Source of the DNA: Oscillospiraceae bacterium | Lineage (GTDB): Bacteria; Bacillota; Clostridia; Oscillospirales; Oscillospiraceae | Reading direction: 5' to 3' | Length of the DNA stretch: 64,000 bases | Assembly: GCA_017397835.1 (NCBI GenBank) | Contig: JAFQHV010000031.1 | Span: 1 to 64,000, forward strand | Shown here: positions 9,673 through 17,700 of the stretch, one piece after another | Numbering within the stretch: the first letter of the stretch is position 1 | Layout of the letters: every line of letters starts with the position of its first letter | The notes under the pieces: generated by a model | Database searches by the model: none | What the model saw: the letters and a program-made list of their open reading frames with translations, nothing else | Told to the model about the DNA's origin: nothing | Program-made: the position numbers and the translations under genes

Positions 9673-10599
9673 ATGGAGTATATGATCCCTATCGTTTTGG
9701 TCATTCTGGTTTTGGTGGTTCTGGCCGCCAACATCCGCGTGGTGCAGCAGTCCCGTGCCTACGTGGTGGAGCGCCTTGGTGCGTTTCAGGCGGTGTGGGG
9801 GGTTGGCCTGCACTTTAAGATCCCCCTCATCGAGCGCATCGTGAAGAACGTGTCCCTGAAGGAGCAGGTGGTGGACTTCGCCCCCCAGCCCGTCATTACC
9901 AAGGACAACGTTACCATGCAGATCGATACCGTGGTATACTTCCAGATCACCGACCCCAAGCTGTACGCCTACGGCGTGGAGTACCCCATGTCCGCCATTG
10001 AGAACCTGACCGCCACCACCCTGCGTAACATCATCGGCGATTTGGAGCTGGATCAGGCCCTGACCAGCCGTGACCACATCAACACCAAGATGCGGGCCAT
10101 CTTGGACGAGGCCACCGACCCCTGGGGCATCAAGGTCAACCGCGTGGAGCTTAAGAGCATCATTCCGCCCCGTGAGATTCAGGATGCCATGTAAAAGCAG
10201 ATGAAGGCCGAGCGTGAGCGCCGTGAGGCCATCCTGCAGGCCGAGGGTCAGAAGCAGTCCCAGATCCTGGTGGCCGAGGGTGAAAAGCAGTCCGCCATCC
10301 TTCGTGCCGATGCCGACAAGCAGGCCAAGATCATGCAGGCGGAGGCCGAAAAAGCCGCCCGCATCATGGCCGCCGAAGCGGAAGCCGAGGCCATTATGAA
10401 GGTGCAGCAGGCCACCGCCGATGCCATAAAACTCATCAACGAGGCCAACCCCGGCGAGGGAGTCATCAAGATTCGCGCGCTGGAGGCCTTTGCCGCCGCT
10501 GCCGACGGAAAGGCCACCAAGCTCATCATCCCCAGCGAGATCCAGGGCCTTGCCGGCCTGGCCGCCGCGGGCAAAGAGATTTTCGACAGCAAGAACTGA
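9673..10599 (+). pseudogene. SPFH/stomatin-like protein gene interrupted by an in-frame TAA
   Basis: Two open segments, 9673-10191 and 10195-10599, lie in the same frame and are separated only by TAA at 10192-10194 (codon 174). The first encodes a membrane helix (residues 3-20) and the SPFH domain (VVQQSRAYVVERLGAF ... PPREIQDAM). The second resumes at once with KQMKAERERREAILQAEGQ and an Ala/Glu-rich coiled coil, exactly as in intact family members, where a Glu codon commonly occupies the stop position. A single GAA-to-TAA change explains it. No frameshift is needed and neither half is otherwise eroded, so it is a very recent mutation, a sequencing error, or readthrough. The gene is 40 bases after the NfeD fusion, the classical NfeD-stomatin pairing. 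Confidence 0.85.
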
Positions 10600-10610
10600 A
10601 CCAACAAAAG

Positions 10611-10651
10611 AAAAAGAACCCGCTGTCCGTTGGACAGCGGGTTCTTTTTCT
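10611..10651. terminator. Bidirectional terminator after the SPFH gene
   Basis: A 14-bp stem (agaacccgctgtcc/ggacagcgggttct) has A and T runs on both flanks and serves converging genes. Confidence 0.9.
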
Positions 10652-11968
10652 CTATTTGATCACGCAGATCGTTTCCATGCCGTAGTGGGTCAGCCATTGG
10701 AGTGCGGCTTCGTCCACCACCTCGCCGGACACCACCACGGGGACGGCGGGGGGACAGCTCACCGTGGGAGCGGCACAGACGCGGCCCACGGCTTGTTCTA
10801 CAGGGATTTGCTCTTGAGGGGCGAAGATGGCCTGTCGGGGGAACATGGCCTGTTTGGGGCACAGCATGGGAAGCTGTGCGCGTGCGGGGACCCCCCAACG
10901 GTTTTCGCCCAGTGCGGAAATCAGCCGCGCCAAATCGCCGGGATCAGTGGCAGGGGAAAGCATGAGCACCAAATGCTCACCGTCGGCATACTCGCAAAAA
11001 ACATTCTGTTTCGCCAGCGCATCAGCGACCTGTGTGCCGGGACAGCGGAGGATCAGCTTCAGGGGTTCGTCCCCCACAAGCTGCCAGCCGTTGGCAATGA
11101 GGTCGGCTTTGGCCCGCTCCACAGCGGGCAGGAGATTGGCCAAATCGGCGGAAATTTTGGTTTCCAAATAGTCGTTGCACAAATCAAGGCTTGCGAGGGT
11201 CAGGTAGGAGGGGCTGGTGGAGCCGTACAGGGCCATGACCTCCTTGACCGAAGGGGCAAACAGGTTGGCGCAGGAAGCGCTCATGTGCAGATAGGCACCG
11301 CCGGTGAGGACGGGCAGGGTCTTGTGGGCGGAGTCACAGCACAGATCGGCCCCCATGTCCATGGGATGCAGGGACCGGGGCAAAAAACGCAGGTAGGCCC
11401 CGTGGGCGTTGTCCACCAGCAGCAGGGTGTTGTGCCGGCGGCATACGTCTGCCAGCTCTTTGATAGGCAGGAGATGGCCCAAATAGTCGGGACTGGTCAC
11501 GTAGACCGCCGCCGGGGTGCGCTTCGCTTGGGTCAGCACCTGCTCCAACTGCGCCGGGGTGATGGGGCAGGAACACAAATCGGCGGGTCCCTCCGGCCAC
11601 AGCCACTCGATCTCCGCATCCACCAATGCGGCGGCGTACAGAAAGGCCTTGTGGGCGTTGCGGGCGGCGAAAAACAGGGGGTTCCCGTCCCGGACACGGC
11701 TTGCCGCCAGATGGATCATGGCGCGGATACACTGGCTGGCCCCTTCGGTGCTGTAGAGGGTGCAGGCGGCGCCGAACAATTGGGCGGCGCTGCCCTCGCT
11801 CTCGGCGATGATGCCGTTGGGATGGTACAGGTCGTCCGCACCCGGAATTTCGGTGATGTCAAACCGCTCCGCACCCAGCGGCCCCCGACCCTTGTGCCCG
11901 GGCATATGCAGGCGGGCGGGGTCGCCGTCGGCGTAGCGGCTTACAAAGTCAAAAATGGGGGTGTTCAT
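10652..11968 (-). CDS. Orn/Lys/Arg decarboxylase-family PLP enzyme
   Basis: This is a fold-type I PLP enzyme related to SpeA/YaaO-type arginine or lysine decarboxylases. The family signature HMPGHKG is at the N-terminus, and the PLP-lysine motif DSAHKTLP and LVDNAHGAYL are present. The 438-residue length fits the short Gram-positive form. I chose ATG 11968, one base after the TAA of the upstream maturase gene and with aaagga upstream, so translation is probably coupled to it. The substrate cannot be told from sequence. It could make a polyamine precursor or, given its neighbours, act on something linked to the SCIFF system. Confidence 0.88.
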   Translation of the reverse strand: MNTPIFDFVSRYADGDPARLHMPGHKGRGPLGAERFDITEIPGADDLYHPNGIIAESEGSAAQLFGAACTLYSTEGASQCIRAMIHLAASRVRDGNPLFFAARNAHKAFLYAAALVDAEIEWLWPEGPADLCSCPITPAQLEQVLTQAKRTPAAVYVTSPDYLGHLLPIKELADVCRRHNTLLLVDNAHGAYLRFLPRSLHPMDMGADLCCDSAHKTLPVLTGGAYLHMSASCANLFAPSVKEVMALYGSTSPSYLTLASLDLCNDYLETKISADLANLLPAVERAKADLIANGWQLVGDEPLKLILRCPGTQVADALAKQNVFCEYADGEHLVLMLSPATDPGDLARLISALGENRWGVPARAQLPMLCPKQAMFPRQAIFAPQEQIPVEQAVGRVCAAPTVSCPPAVPVVVSGEVVDEAALQWLTHYGMETICVIK

Positions 11969-11969
11969 C

Positions 11970-13358
11970 TTAACCCCGGTCCTTTCGGGCATCCTGAGCC
12001 GCCTTCATCATAATGGCGCACTCGATGCGCTTGCGGAACAGCTCACAGCCCGGCTCGTAGATGCCCCGGATGGAACCGGATGCATGGTAGGCGTTGGCGG
12101 CGCAGCCGCCGGAGCAGTACAGCTTGGCCCAGCAGTCCTTGCACTCGGGGCGGGCGTAAGCGTTGCAGGCGCGGAACTCCTCCCGCAGGGTGTCGTTGGT
12201 CACGCCGTTCCACACGTCGCCCAGCTTGTATGCCTCCTCCCCCACGAACTGGTGGCAGGGGTACAGGTCGCCCCAGGGGGTGACCGCCATGTACTCGGTG
12301 CCGGAGCCGCAGCCGGAGATGCGCTTGTAGACACAGGGACCCTCGGTCAGGTCGATCATATAGTGGTAGAAGGTGATGGGATGTCCCTCTTCCTCCCGGC
12401 GGAGCATTTCCTTTGCGAGAATTTCGTACTGCTCCTTGACCACCTCGATATCCTCCGCCGTCAGAGCCATGGGGTCGTCGGGGGCGGCCACCACCGGCTC
12501 CATACTCAGCTCGGTGAAGCCGAGGTCGGCCATGTGGAAAACGTCTTTGGTAAAATCGGGGTTGCGGTGGGTGAAGGTGCCGCGCATATAGTAACCCTTG
12601 CCGCCGCGGGAGTTGACCAGCTTTTGGAACTTGGGTACGATGCGCTCGTAGCTGCCGTTGCCCGCGAAGTCCACACGGGTGGCATCGTGAATTTCGGGGC
12701 GGCCGTCCAAACTGAGGACCACGTTGCTCATTTCCCGGTTGGCAAAGTCGATGACGTCATCGTCGATGAGCACGCCGTTGGTGGTCAGGGTGAAGCGGAA
12801 GTTTTTGCCCCGCTCCTTCTCCACGCTGCGGGCGTAGGCTACCAGCTGCTTGACCACGTCCCAGTTCATCAGCGGCTCGCCGCCGAAGAAGTCCACTTCC
12901 AAATTGTGGCGGGTGCCGGAGTGGTCCATCAGGAAGTCCAGCGCCTGCTTACCCACCTCAAAGCTCATCAGCGCCCGTTCCCCGTGGTACTTGCCCTGGC
13001 TGGCGAAGCAGTAGGAACAGTTGAGGTTGCAGGTGTGGGCCACGTGCAGGCACAGTGCCTTGACCACGTTGCCGGAGCGGGCCTTGAAGGTACCGGCCAT
13101 ATTCTCAAAGGTGTCGGGAGTGAAGAGTTTACCCATGTCCTTCAGGGCCTGAATGTCGCCAAGGCACGCCCGCAGCTCCTCCTCGGTCACGTCGGGGCGG
13201 TGGCCGTACTTTTCCAGCATTTGGGCCACGATGGTGTCGCCGTCCTGCTGTTCAAACAGGGCGATCATGTCATAGGCCACCTCGTCCACCACGTGGACGG
13301 AGCCGGAGCAGGTGTCCAGCACGATGTTGTAGCCGTTGAGCTGATACTGATGTACCAT
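11970..13358 (-). CDS. SCIFF peptide radical SAM maturase (SPASM domain)
   Basis: This radical SAM enzyme forms Cys-derived thioether cross-links in the adjacent SCIFF precursor. The 462 residues start with a RiPP-recognition-like domain (about 1-95). The radical SAM cluster follows as Cys110, Cys114 and Cys117 (CNLNCSYC), then the FFGGEPL motif. A C-terminal SPASM domain has GCGSGTEY, YPCHQF and the C-terminal cysteines ECKDCWAKLYCSGGC that hold auxiliary Fe-S clusters. The architecture and the upstream 47-aa peptide match CteB/Tte1186-type maturases. It lies 87 bases after the peptide gene with a hairpin between them. Confidence 0.95.
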   Translation of the reverse strand: MVHQYQLNGYNIVLDTCSGSVHVVDEVAYDMIALFEQQDGDTIVAQMLEKYGHRPDVTEEELRACLGDIQALKDMGKLFTPDTFENMAGTFKARSGNVVKALCLHVAHTCNLNCSYCFASQGKYHGERALMSFEVGKQALDFLMDHSGTRHNLEVDFFGGEPLMNWDVVKQLVAYARSVEKERGKNFRFTLTTNGVLIDDDVIDFANREMSNVVLSLDGRPEIHDATRVDFAGNGSYERIVPKFQKLVNSRGGKGYYMRGTFTHRNPDFTKDVFHMADLGFTELSMEPVVAAPDDPMALTAEDIEVVKEQYEILAKEMLRREEEGHPITFYHYMIDLTEGPCVYKRISGCGSGTEYMAVTPWGDLYPCHQFVGEEAYKLGDVWNGVTNDTLREEFRACNAYARPECKDCWAKLYCSGGCAANAYHASGSIRGIYEPGCELFRKRIECAIMMKAAQDARKDRG

Positions 13359-13398
13359 GATAGGTCACTCCTTCGGGAGAAAATAGCAAATAACAAGG

Positions 13399-13432
13399 AA
13401 AAAGGCCGCCAGCAAGTGACGGCCTTTTTAGG
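13399..13432 (-). terminator. Hairpin terminator between SCIFF and its maturase
   Basis: A 10-bp stem with flanking A and T runs (aaaaaggccg/cggccttttt) lies between the two genes. Partial readthrough would give more peptide mRNA than enzyme mRNA, a common arrangement for precursor peptides. Confidence 0.75.
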
Positions 13433-13445
13433 TACAGATTTGCGA

Positions 13446-13589
13446 TTAGGCGTCCTTCTCGCAGGACTGGTTGGCCACGCCGCAGCTGGTCTTGCAGGCG
13501 GACTGGCAGGAGGTCTGGCACTCGCCGCAGCCGCCGTTGACGGCGCTCTGGCACAGGTCACGGGTCTCCAGGGTCTTGATACGCTCCAT
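13446..13589 (-). CDS. SCIFF ranthipeptide precursor (47 aa)
   Basis: The frame runs from ATG 13589 to TAA 13448-13446 and encodes a peptide with a leader MERIKTLETRDLCQSA and a Cys-rich core. Cysteines fall at 13, 21, 24, 28, 32, 36 and 43. The last six match the 'six cysteines in forty-five residues' pattern, including the hallmark GGCGECQTSCQSACKTSCG. Cys13 is an extra cysteine in the leader. An aggag site lies nine bases upstream. The mature role of SCIFF peptides in clostridia is not firmly known; roles in quorum sensing have been proposed for ranthipeptides. Confidence 0.95.
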   Translation of the reverse strand: MERIKTLETRDLCQSAVNGGCGECQTSCQSACKTSCGVANQSCEKDA

Positions 13590-13636
13590 AAAATTGCACT
13601 CCTATCTATTGAGGTTTAAGAGATTTCCTACTCGGA

Positions 13637-13665
13637 ATAATATCACAAACAAACCGCCCTGTCAA
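13637..13665 (-). promoter_or_regulatory. Strong promoter of the SCIFF operon
   Basis: A perfect TTGACA (-35) and TATTAT (-10) with 17-base spacing lie about 50 bases upstream of the peptide ATG. Confidence 0.8.
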
Positions 13666-13726
13666 CGCATTTGCACGGCGGGGGAGCGATTTTTGCTTCA
13701 AGGTGTCCCCCTCCCGGGTCAAAACG

Positions 13727-13760
13727 GAGAAAGACCGCCGATTGGCGGTCTTTCTCGTTT
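13727..13760 (-). terminator. Terminator of galM
   Basis: A 13-bp perfect stem gagaaagaccgcc/ggcggtctttctc with a 4-base loop lies just after the galM stop on the minus strand. Confidence 0.8.
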
Positions 13761-13766
13761 CAGCGA

Positions 13767-14744
13767 TCATACATTGTGAAAGCGATACTCGGTACTGGTT
13801 CGGTAGTGTTCTCCGGCCCGCAGCAGAGGACTGGGATATTCCGGGCAATTGACCGCGTTGGGGAAGTTCTGGGTCTCCAGCGCGATGGCGTTGGGGTTTC
13901 CGGTGTAGATCTGCATACCCGGCTGGTCAGAGAAAACCTCCAGTGCGATGCCGCGGTTGCCGCCCTCCAAAGTCGCGATGCGGCGCATACCGCTGCCGTT
14001 CAGCACGAAGTTCTCGTCATAGCAGCCGCGCTTGCCCAGCACCGGGTCGGCGGACAGGTCGCCTACGAACAGCTTGGGAGTGCGGAAGTCAAACAGATTG
14101 CCCGTAACGTCCCGAAATTCACCGTGGGGGATCAGTTCCTCGTCGGCAGGAGTAATGCGGTCGGCATCAATGTGCAGCAGCAGGCCCTCGGTGGTGGTCT
14201 CCACACCGCCCACATTGTAATAGGAGTGGTTGGTCAGGCTGATGACGGTGTCCCTGTCGCTGACGGCGTCATACTCGATGACCAGGCCCCTGTCCGCAGT
14301 CAGGCGGTAGGTCACGGTCACGTCCAGATTTCCGGGGAACCCCTCTTCCCCGTCGGGGCTGAGGTAATTCAGCCGCAGCAGGTCCTCCCGGGCCTGCACC
14401 ACGGTCCAAACTCGCTTGTCCAGGCCCTTGTTGCCGCCGTGGAGACAGTTGGCCCCCTCGTTGGCGGACACGTGGTAGGTCACGCCGTTGATCTCGAAGC
14501 AACTCTTGCCGATGCGGTTGGCAAAGCGGCCCACGGTGGCGCCGTGGTAGCCGGGTTTGGTCAGATACTCCTCAAAGGTTTCGTGACCGAAGACCACGTT
14601 GACCGGCTTGCCCTCCCGGTCGGGCACCCGCAGAGCGGTCAGGGTGGCACCGTAGGTCATAATGTCGGCCTCCACTCCCGCGCAGGTCAGGGTGTATTGG
14701 ATGATTTCCACGCCATCCAGCGTTCCGAACGTTACCTGTTTCAT
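13767..14744 (-). CDS. galM: Aldose 1-epimerase (mutarotase)
   Basis: The enzyme interconverts alpha and beta anomers of galactose or glucose in the cytoplasm. Family motifs include MTYGATLTAL, GRFANRIGK, CLHGGNKGLDK (with the substrate-binding His), LTNHSYYN (catalytic-region His) and ETQNFPNA near the C-terminus. I chose ATG 14744 (325 aa) over an in-frame GTG nine bases upstream because caggag is correctly spaced only for the ATG. It is monocistronic, with its own promoter and terminator. It would support the LacZ pathway encoded 22 kb away. Confidence 0.93.
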   Translation of the reverse strand: MKQVTFGTLDGVEIIQYTLTCAGVEADIMTYGATLTALRVPDREGKPVNVVFGHETFEEYLTKPGYHGATVGRFANRIGKSCFEINGVTYHVSANEGANCLHGGNKGLDKRVWTVVQAREDLLRLNYLSPDGEEGFPGNLDVTVTYRLTADRGLVIEYDAVSDRDTVISLTNHSYYNVGGVETTTEGLLLHIDADRITPADEELIPHGEFRDVTGNLFDFRTPKLFVGDLSADPVLGKRGCYDENFVLNGSGMRRIATLEGGNRGIALEVFSDQPGMQIYTGNPNAIALETQNFPNAVNCPEYPSPLLRAGEHYRTSTEYRFHNV

Positions 14745-14773
14745 GGCTGTCACGCTCCTGTTTTATTTTCTTT

Positions 14774-14802
14774 ATCATATACTTTTCCTGTGTCCGGTTC
14801 AA
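14774..14802 (-). promoter_or_regulatory. galM promoter
   Basis: TTGAAC and TATGAT on the minus strand, 17-base spacing, 30 bases upstream of the ATG. Confidence 0.65.
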
Positions 14803-14824
14803 GCAATGTTCCCACTTTTTTGAC

Positions 14825-14853
14825 TTGACAATGGCCATTTTTTGCTGTATTCT
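14825..14853 (+). promoter_or_regulatory. Promoter of the MgtC-like gene
   Basis: Perfect TTGACA and TATTCT with 17-base spacing lie about 30 bases upstream of the TTG start. Confidence 0.7.
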
Positions 14854-14881
14854 ATGTGAAATATTTTCGGAGGGGATTATT

Positions 14882-15580
14882 TTGAATCAGATTTTATCCA
14901 ACCTTGCCCTCACATTGACCCAGTTCAACCTTGTTTCCGCCCTGTTCCGCATCCTGCTGGCCGTGTTTATCGGCGGCTGCATCGGCTCCGAGCGGGGCCG
15001 CCACGGCCGCGCTGCCGGTCTGCGCACCCATATTTTGGTCTGCCTCGGTGCCGCCATGACGGTCATGGTGGGGCTGTACTCCACCCAAGTGCTGCACTTG
15101 GACGGCGACCCCATGCGCATCAGCGCACAGGTCATCACCGGAGTCGGCTTTTTAGGCGCCGGCACCATCATCACCCGCAACCACACCCGGGTCACCGGTC
15201 TGACCACCGCCGCCGGCCTTTGGGCTACCGCTTGTCTGGGTCTTGCCATCGGCGCGGGGTTTTATGCCGGAGCGATTGCCGCGTGGCTTTTTATGACTGT
15301 CACCATCACCATCTTCACCAAGCTGGAGCACGGCATCAAGCAGATGCACTCGGACACCTACTATCTGGAGCTGTCCCATATCTCCCACGTCAACGAGTTT
15401 GTCCGCGAGATCACGAATAAGGTGTCCTCCATTCAGGTCCTGCCCGCCAAAAGCGGCACCCCGGAGCACATCGGTCTGGAAATCGTCACTCCGGCGGCGG
15501 AAAGCTCCGCCGACCTGCTGGCAACCCTGCAAAACTACGACTACGTTCTCATTGCTGTCCCCGTGGCACAGGAATACTGA
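14882..15580 (+). CDS. MgtC/SapB-family membrane protein
   Basis: This is an integral membrane protein of the MgtC family, linked elsewhere to Mg2+ limitation and membrane potential control. I chose TTG 14882 (232 aa) because ggaggggattatt precedes it; the ATG at 14825 falls inside the promoter -35 box. Four to five membrane helices cover about residues 10-150, with the family motifs GGCIGSERGRHGRAAGLRTH, GVGFLGAGTI and TGLTTAAGLWATACLG. A C-terminal ACT-like cytoplasmic domain of about 80 residues follows. It is a single-gene transcript ending in a terminator. The precise physiological role is uncertain. Confidence 0.92.
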   Translation: MNQILSNLALTLTQFNLVSALFRILLAVFIGGCIGSERGRHGRAAGLRTHILVCLGAAMTVMVGLYSTQVLHLDGDPMRISAQVITGVGFLGAGTIITRNHTRVTGLTTAAGLWATACLGLAIGAGFYAGAIAAWLFMTVTITIFTKLEHGIKQMHSDTYYLELSHISHVNEFVREITNKVSSIQVLPAKSGTPEHIGLEIVTPAAESSADLLATLQNYDYVLIAVPVAQEY

Positions 15581-15582
15581 TG

Positions 15583-15626
15583 CAAAAAGCACCCAACCGC
15601 CAAGCGGTTGGGTGCTTTTTATTTCT
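15583..15626. terminator. Bidirectional terminator between MgtC-like gene and the amino-sugar operon
   Basis: A 14-bp stem (aagcacccaaccgc/gcggttgggtgctt, loop caa) has A and T runs on both sides. Confidence 0.9.
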
Positions 15627-17686
15627 TATCTGCGGCGGTAGGCGGGAACGGAGTACTTCAGCATCATGTCCAAGTGCTTCAGCTTCCAGCGGATGGCATC
15701 GGCACCGCCGATGTACTCCATAGACGGCTCAAAGCCCAGAGCGGAGTCCCGCTCCACCATGGGAATGGCCGCCTCGGCATTCTTGCGTTCCCGCTCCAGC
15801 AGTTTTTCCACCTGTACCGTCAGGCGGTACAGCCGGTCGGGGTTGCTCTCAACGCGCATCTTGTCCAGCAGGACGGTCAGCTCTTTGAAGTGGATGGCCG
15901 TCTGATGGTAGCAGCACATATACTCCAGCATATTGATGAGCTTTTTCAGCTCCCTGCCCTTGACGGAAACGGTCCGGATGATGCGCAGGCCATCCTTCAC
16001 AAGGGACAGCGCCTTTCTGCACCGGGCGATCTCGTCCGGGCGGCGCAGGCAGTAGGGGGCCGCCTGACTGCCGTCGTCGTGGTAATTGTGGACAAAGCAG
16101 ATGTCGTAGCCGAAGTGCACCCCCGCGGGGTCGGGACGGTGACTGGCGCCGTTGATGTTGAAGGGGAAGGCCGGCCCAATGCGGTAAGGGCCGTATTGGT
16201 TCTCGTTGCTGGGGGTGTAGTAGTGGATGGACTCGTCCACCCGCTTCATTCCCGCCAGCAGCTTGTCCTTATCCTCCCCGGCCAGGCGTTCCGCCCAGCC
16301 GTCCAAATAGTCCTCAAAGCTCAGGCCGCCCACGGTGTAGGCCTGCTTTACCTGCGCGGAGATAAAAGACGGGGTGAAGCCGAAGTGGTGGGACTCCATC
16401 AAACCGCACAGACCATACTCCTCCCGGGCCTTGAGAATGTTCTGATGCAAGTCGTTCCACTGCCAGGGGAAGGGTTCATAGGGCAGCACGCCGAAGTCCC
16501 ACGTCCGTCCGGCGGTGTTGACCATGGAGTACAGACGGATCCCACGGCGTTTGGCCACCTCCGCCTCCGCCCGGAAGGGGATGCTGGGCGCGGTTTGGGA
16601 CACGGTGTAGTCCCGGATCTTGCTGGGGGCATTCTCAAACCGGAACACATGGGGCGTGTTGAAGTTGACCTGCAGGGACACGTCGCTCGGCATAGCCTCC
16701 ACGAACTTCACCCGCTCCTCCACCGGCGCGTTGGAAAAGTTATAGGTCCAGAAGATGATGTCCGCGTCGGGTTTCACCGCGCGAATCACGTCCCGGCTCA
16801 GCCGCAGCCAGTCCGGGTAATCGCTGCAGGGGAACCAGCCGGGGCTGGGCTTACCCGTGGGCAGGCCGTCCTCGGTGGTGGAGCGGTCGGGCTTGGCGGT
16901 GACCCGGGGGTCCCGGCTGGGGAAGTTGGCGCTCTCGCCCACAAAGACGATGCCCTTGAACTCGGGCACATCGCGGAACACCTGACCGAACACCGCGTCG
17001 AACTTCTCCCGGGCACCCTCCTCGTCGGGGTGGACGTAGTTGGTGAGATAGCTGTAGGCGTACACGTCGATGCCGTACTTGGCGGCCCGGCGGCACAGGT
17101 CACGGAAATCGTAGTCCGCGCCGTTGGCGCCCTTGCAGCCGTTCTCCACGAAGGCCAGAATGGCATCGTAGCCGTAGTGGGCACAGGTGGACAGATAGTC
17201 GTCTGGGTAGTAGTCGAGGCCCACGCCGGAGTGGATCATCCGGGGAGAGAACGCCGCCATCTGCTCCGTGGTGCCGTGGGTCAGATAGGGGGCCCGGCGG
17301 AGGTTCATCTTGTCCTCCAGGGCGTAGAACGCCTGCGCCACACCGCGCTCGTCAAAGGCGGCAATGGTCACGCCCTGCGCCGTCACGCTCGTCTTCCGGC
17401 CCATATAGCCCTTACACTGGGTCAACTCCTCCGGGGCGACCCGGGCGGTGATGTGGGCGTTGCCCTCCACCACCTTGGCGGTCAGGCCAAAGGCGGTCTT
17501 GAGATAGGCGGCAAAGTCCTTCGCCGCCACCTTGGCCACCTGACCCAAGTTGCCCACGGAGATGGTCAGGCCGTCCCGAAGCACCAGTTCGTTGGGCTCC
17601 GCCTTGCGCGCCCCGGCCCCAAAGATGCGCTTGTGGGGCTGGCCGTACTCCTTGCGGAAGTCGTAACTCTGTTCCATACGAGGCAT
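15626..17686 (-). CDS. GH20-like glycoside hydrolase-fold protein, substrate unknown
   Basis: The 686-residue protein has an N-terminal alpha/beta domain (about 30-140) like the non-catalytic domain that precedes GH20 and GH67 barrels. A (beta/alpha)8-like region follows with SPRMIHSG, DYYPDDYL, DIIFWTYNFSN and LMESHHFGF, then a helical C-terminus. I do not see the canonical GH20 His-Gly-Gly-Asp-Glu motif, so the catalytic residues are unclear. No signal peptide is visible, hence probably cytoplasmic. It is the last gene of the operon, 14 bases after a ceramidase-fold gene, which suggests a role in degrading an imported amino-sugar-containing compound. Confidence 0.7.
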   Translation of the reverse strand: MPRMEQSYDFRKEYGQPHKRIFGAGARKAEPNELVLRDGLTISVGNLGQVAKVAAKDFAAYLKTAFGLTAKVVEGNAHITARVAPEELTQCKGYMGRKTSVTAQGVTIAAFDERGVAQAFYALEDKMNLRRAPYLTHGTTEQMAAFSPRMIHSGVGLDYYPDDYLSTCAHYGYDAILAFVENGCKGANGADYDFRDLCRRAAKYGIDVYAYSYLTNYVHPDEEGAREKFDAVFGQVFRDVPEFKGIVFVGESANFPSRDPRVTAKPDRSTTEDGLPTGKPSPGWFPCSDYPDWLRLSRDVIRAVKPDADIIFWTYNFSNAPVEERVKFVEAMPSDVSLQVNFNTPHVFRFENAPSKIRDYTVSQTAPSIPFRAEAEVAKRRGIRLYSMVNTAGRTWDFGVLPYEPFPWQWNDLHQNILKAREEYGLCGLMESHHFGFTPSFISAQVKQAYTVGGLSFEDYLDGWAERLAGEDKDKLLAGMKRVDESIHYYTPSNENQYGPYRIGPAFPFNINGASHRPDPAGVHFGYDICFVHNYHDDGSQAAPYCLRRPDEIARCRKALSLVKDGLRIIRTVSVKGRELKKLINMLEYMCCYHQTAIHFKELTVLLDKMRVESNPDRLYRLTVQVEKLLERERKNAEAAIPMVERDSALGFEPSMEYIGGADAIRWKLKHLDMMLKYSVPAYRRR

Positions 17687-17700
17687 GTTAACTCCTCCTA

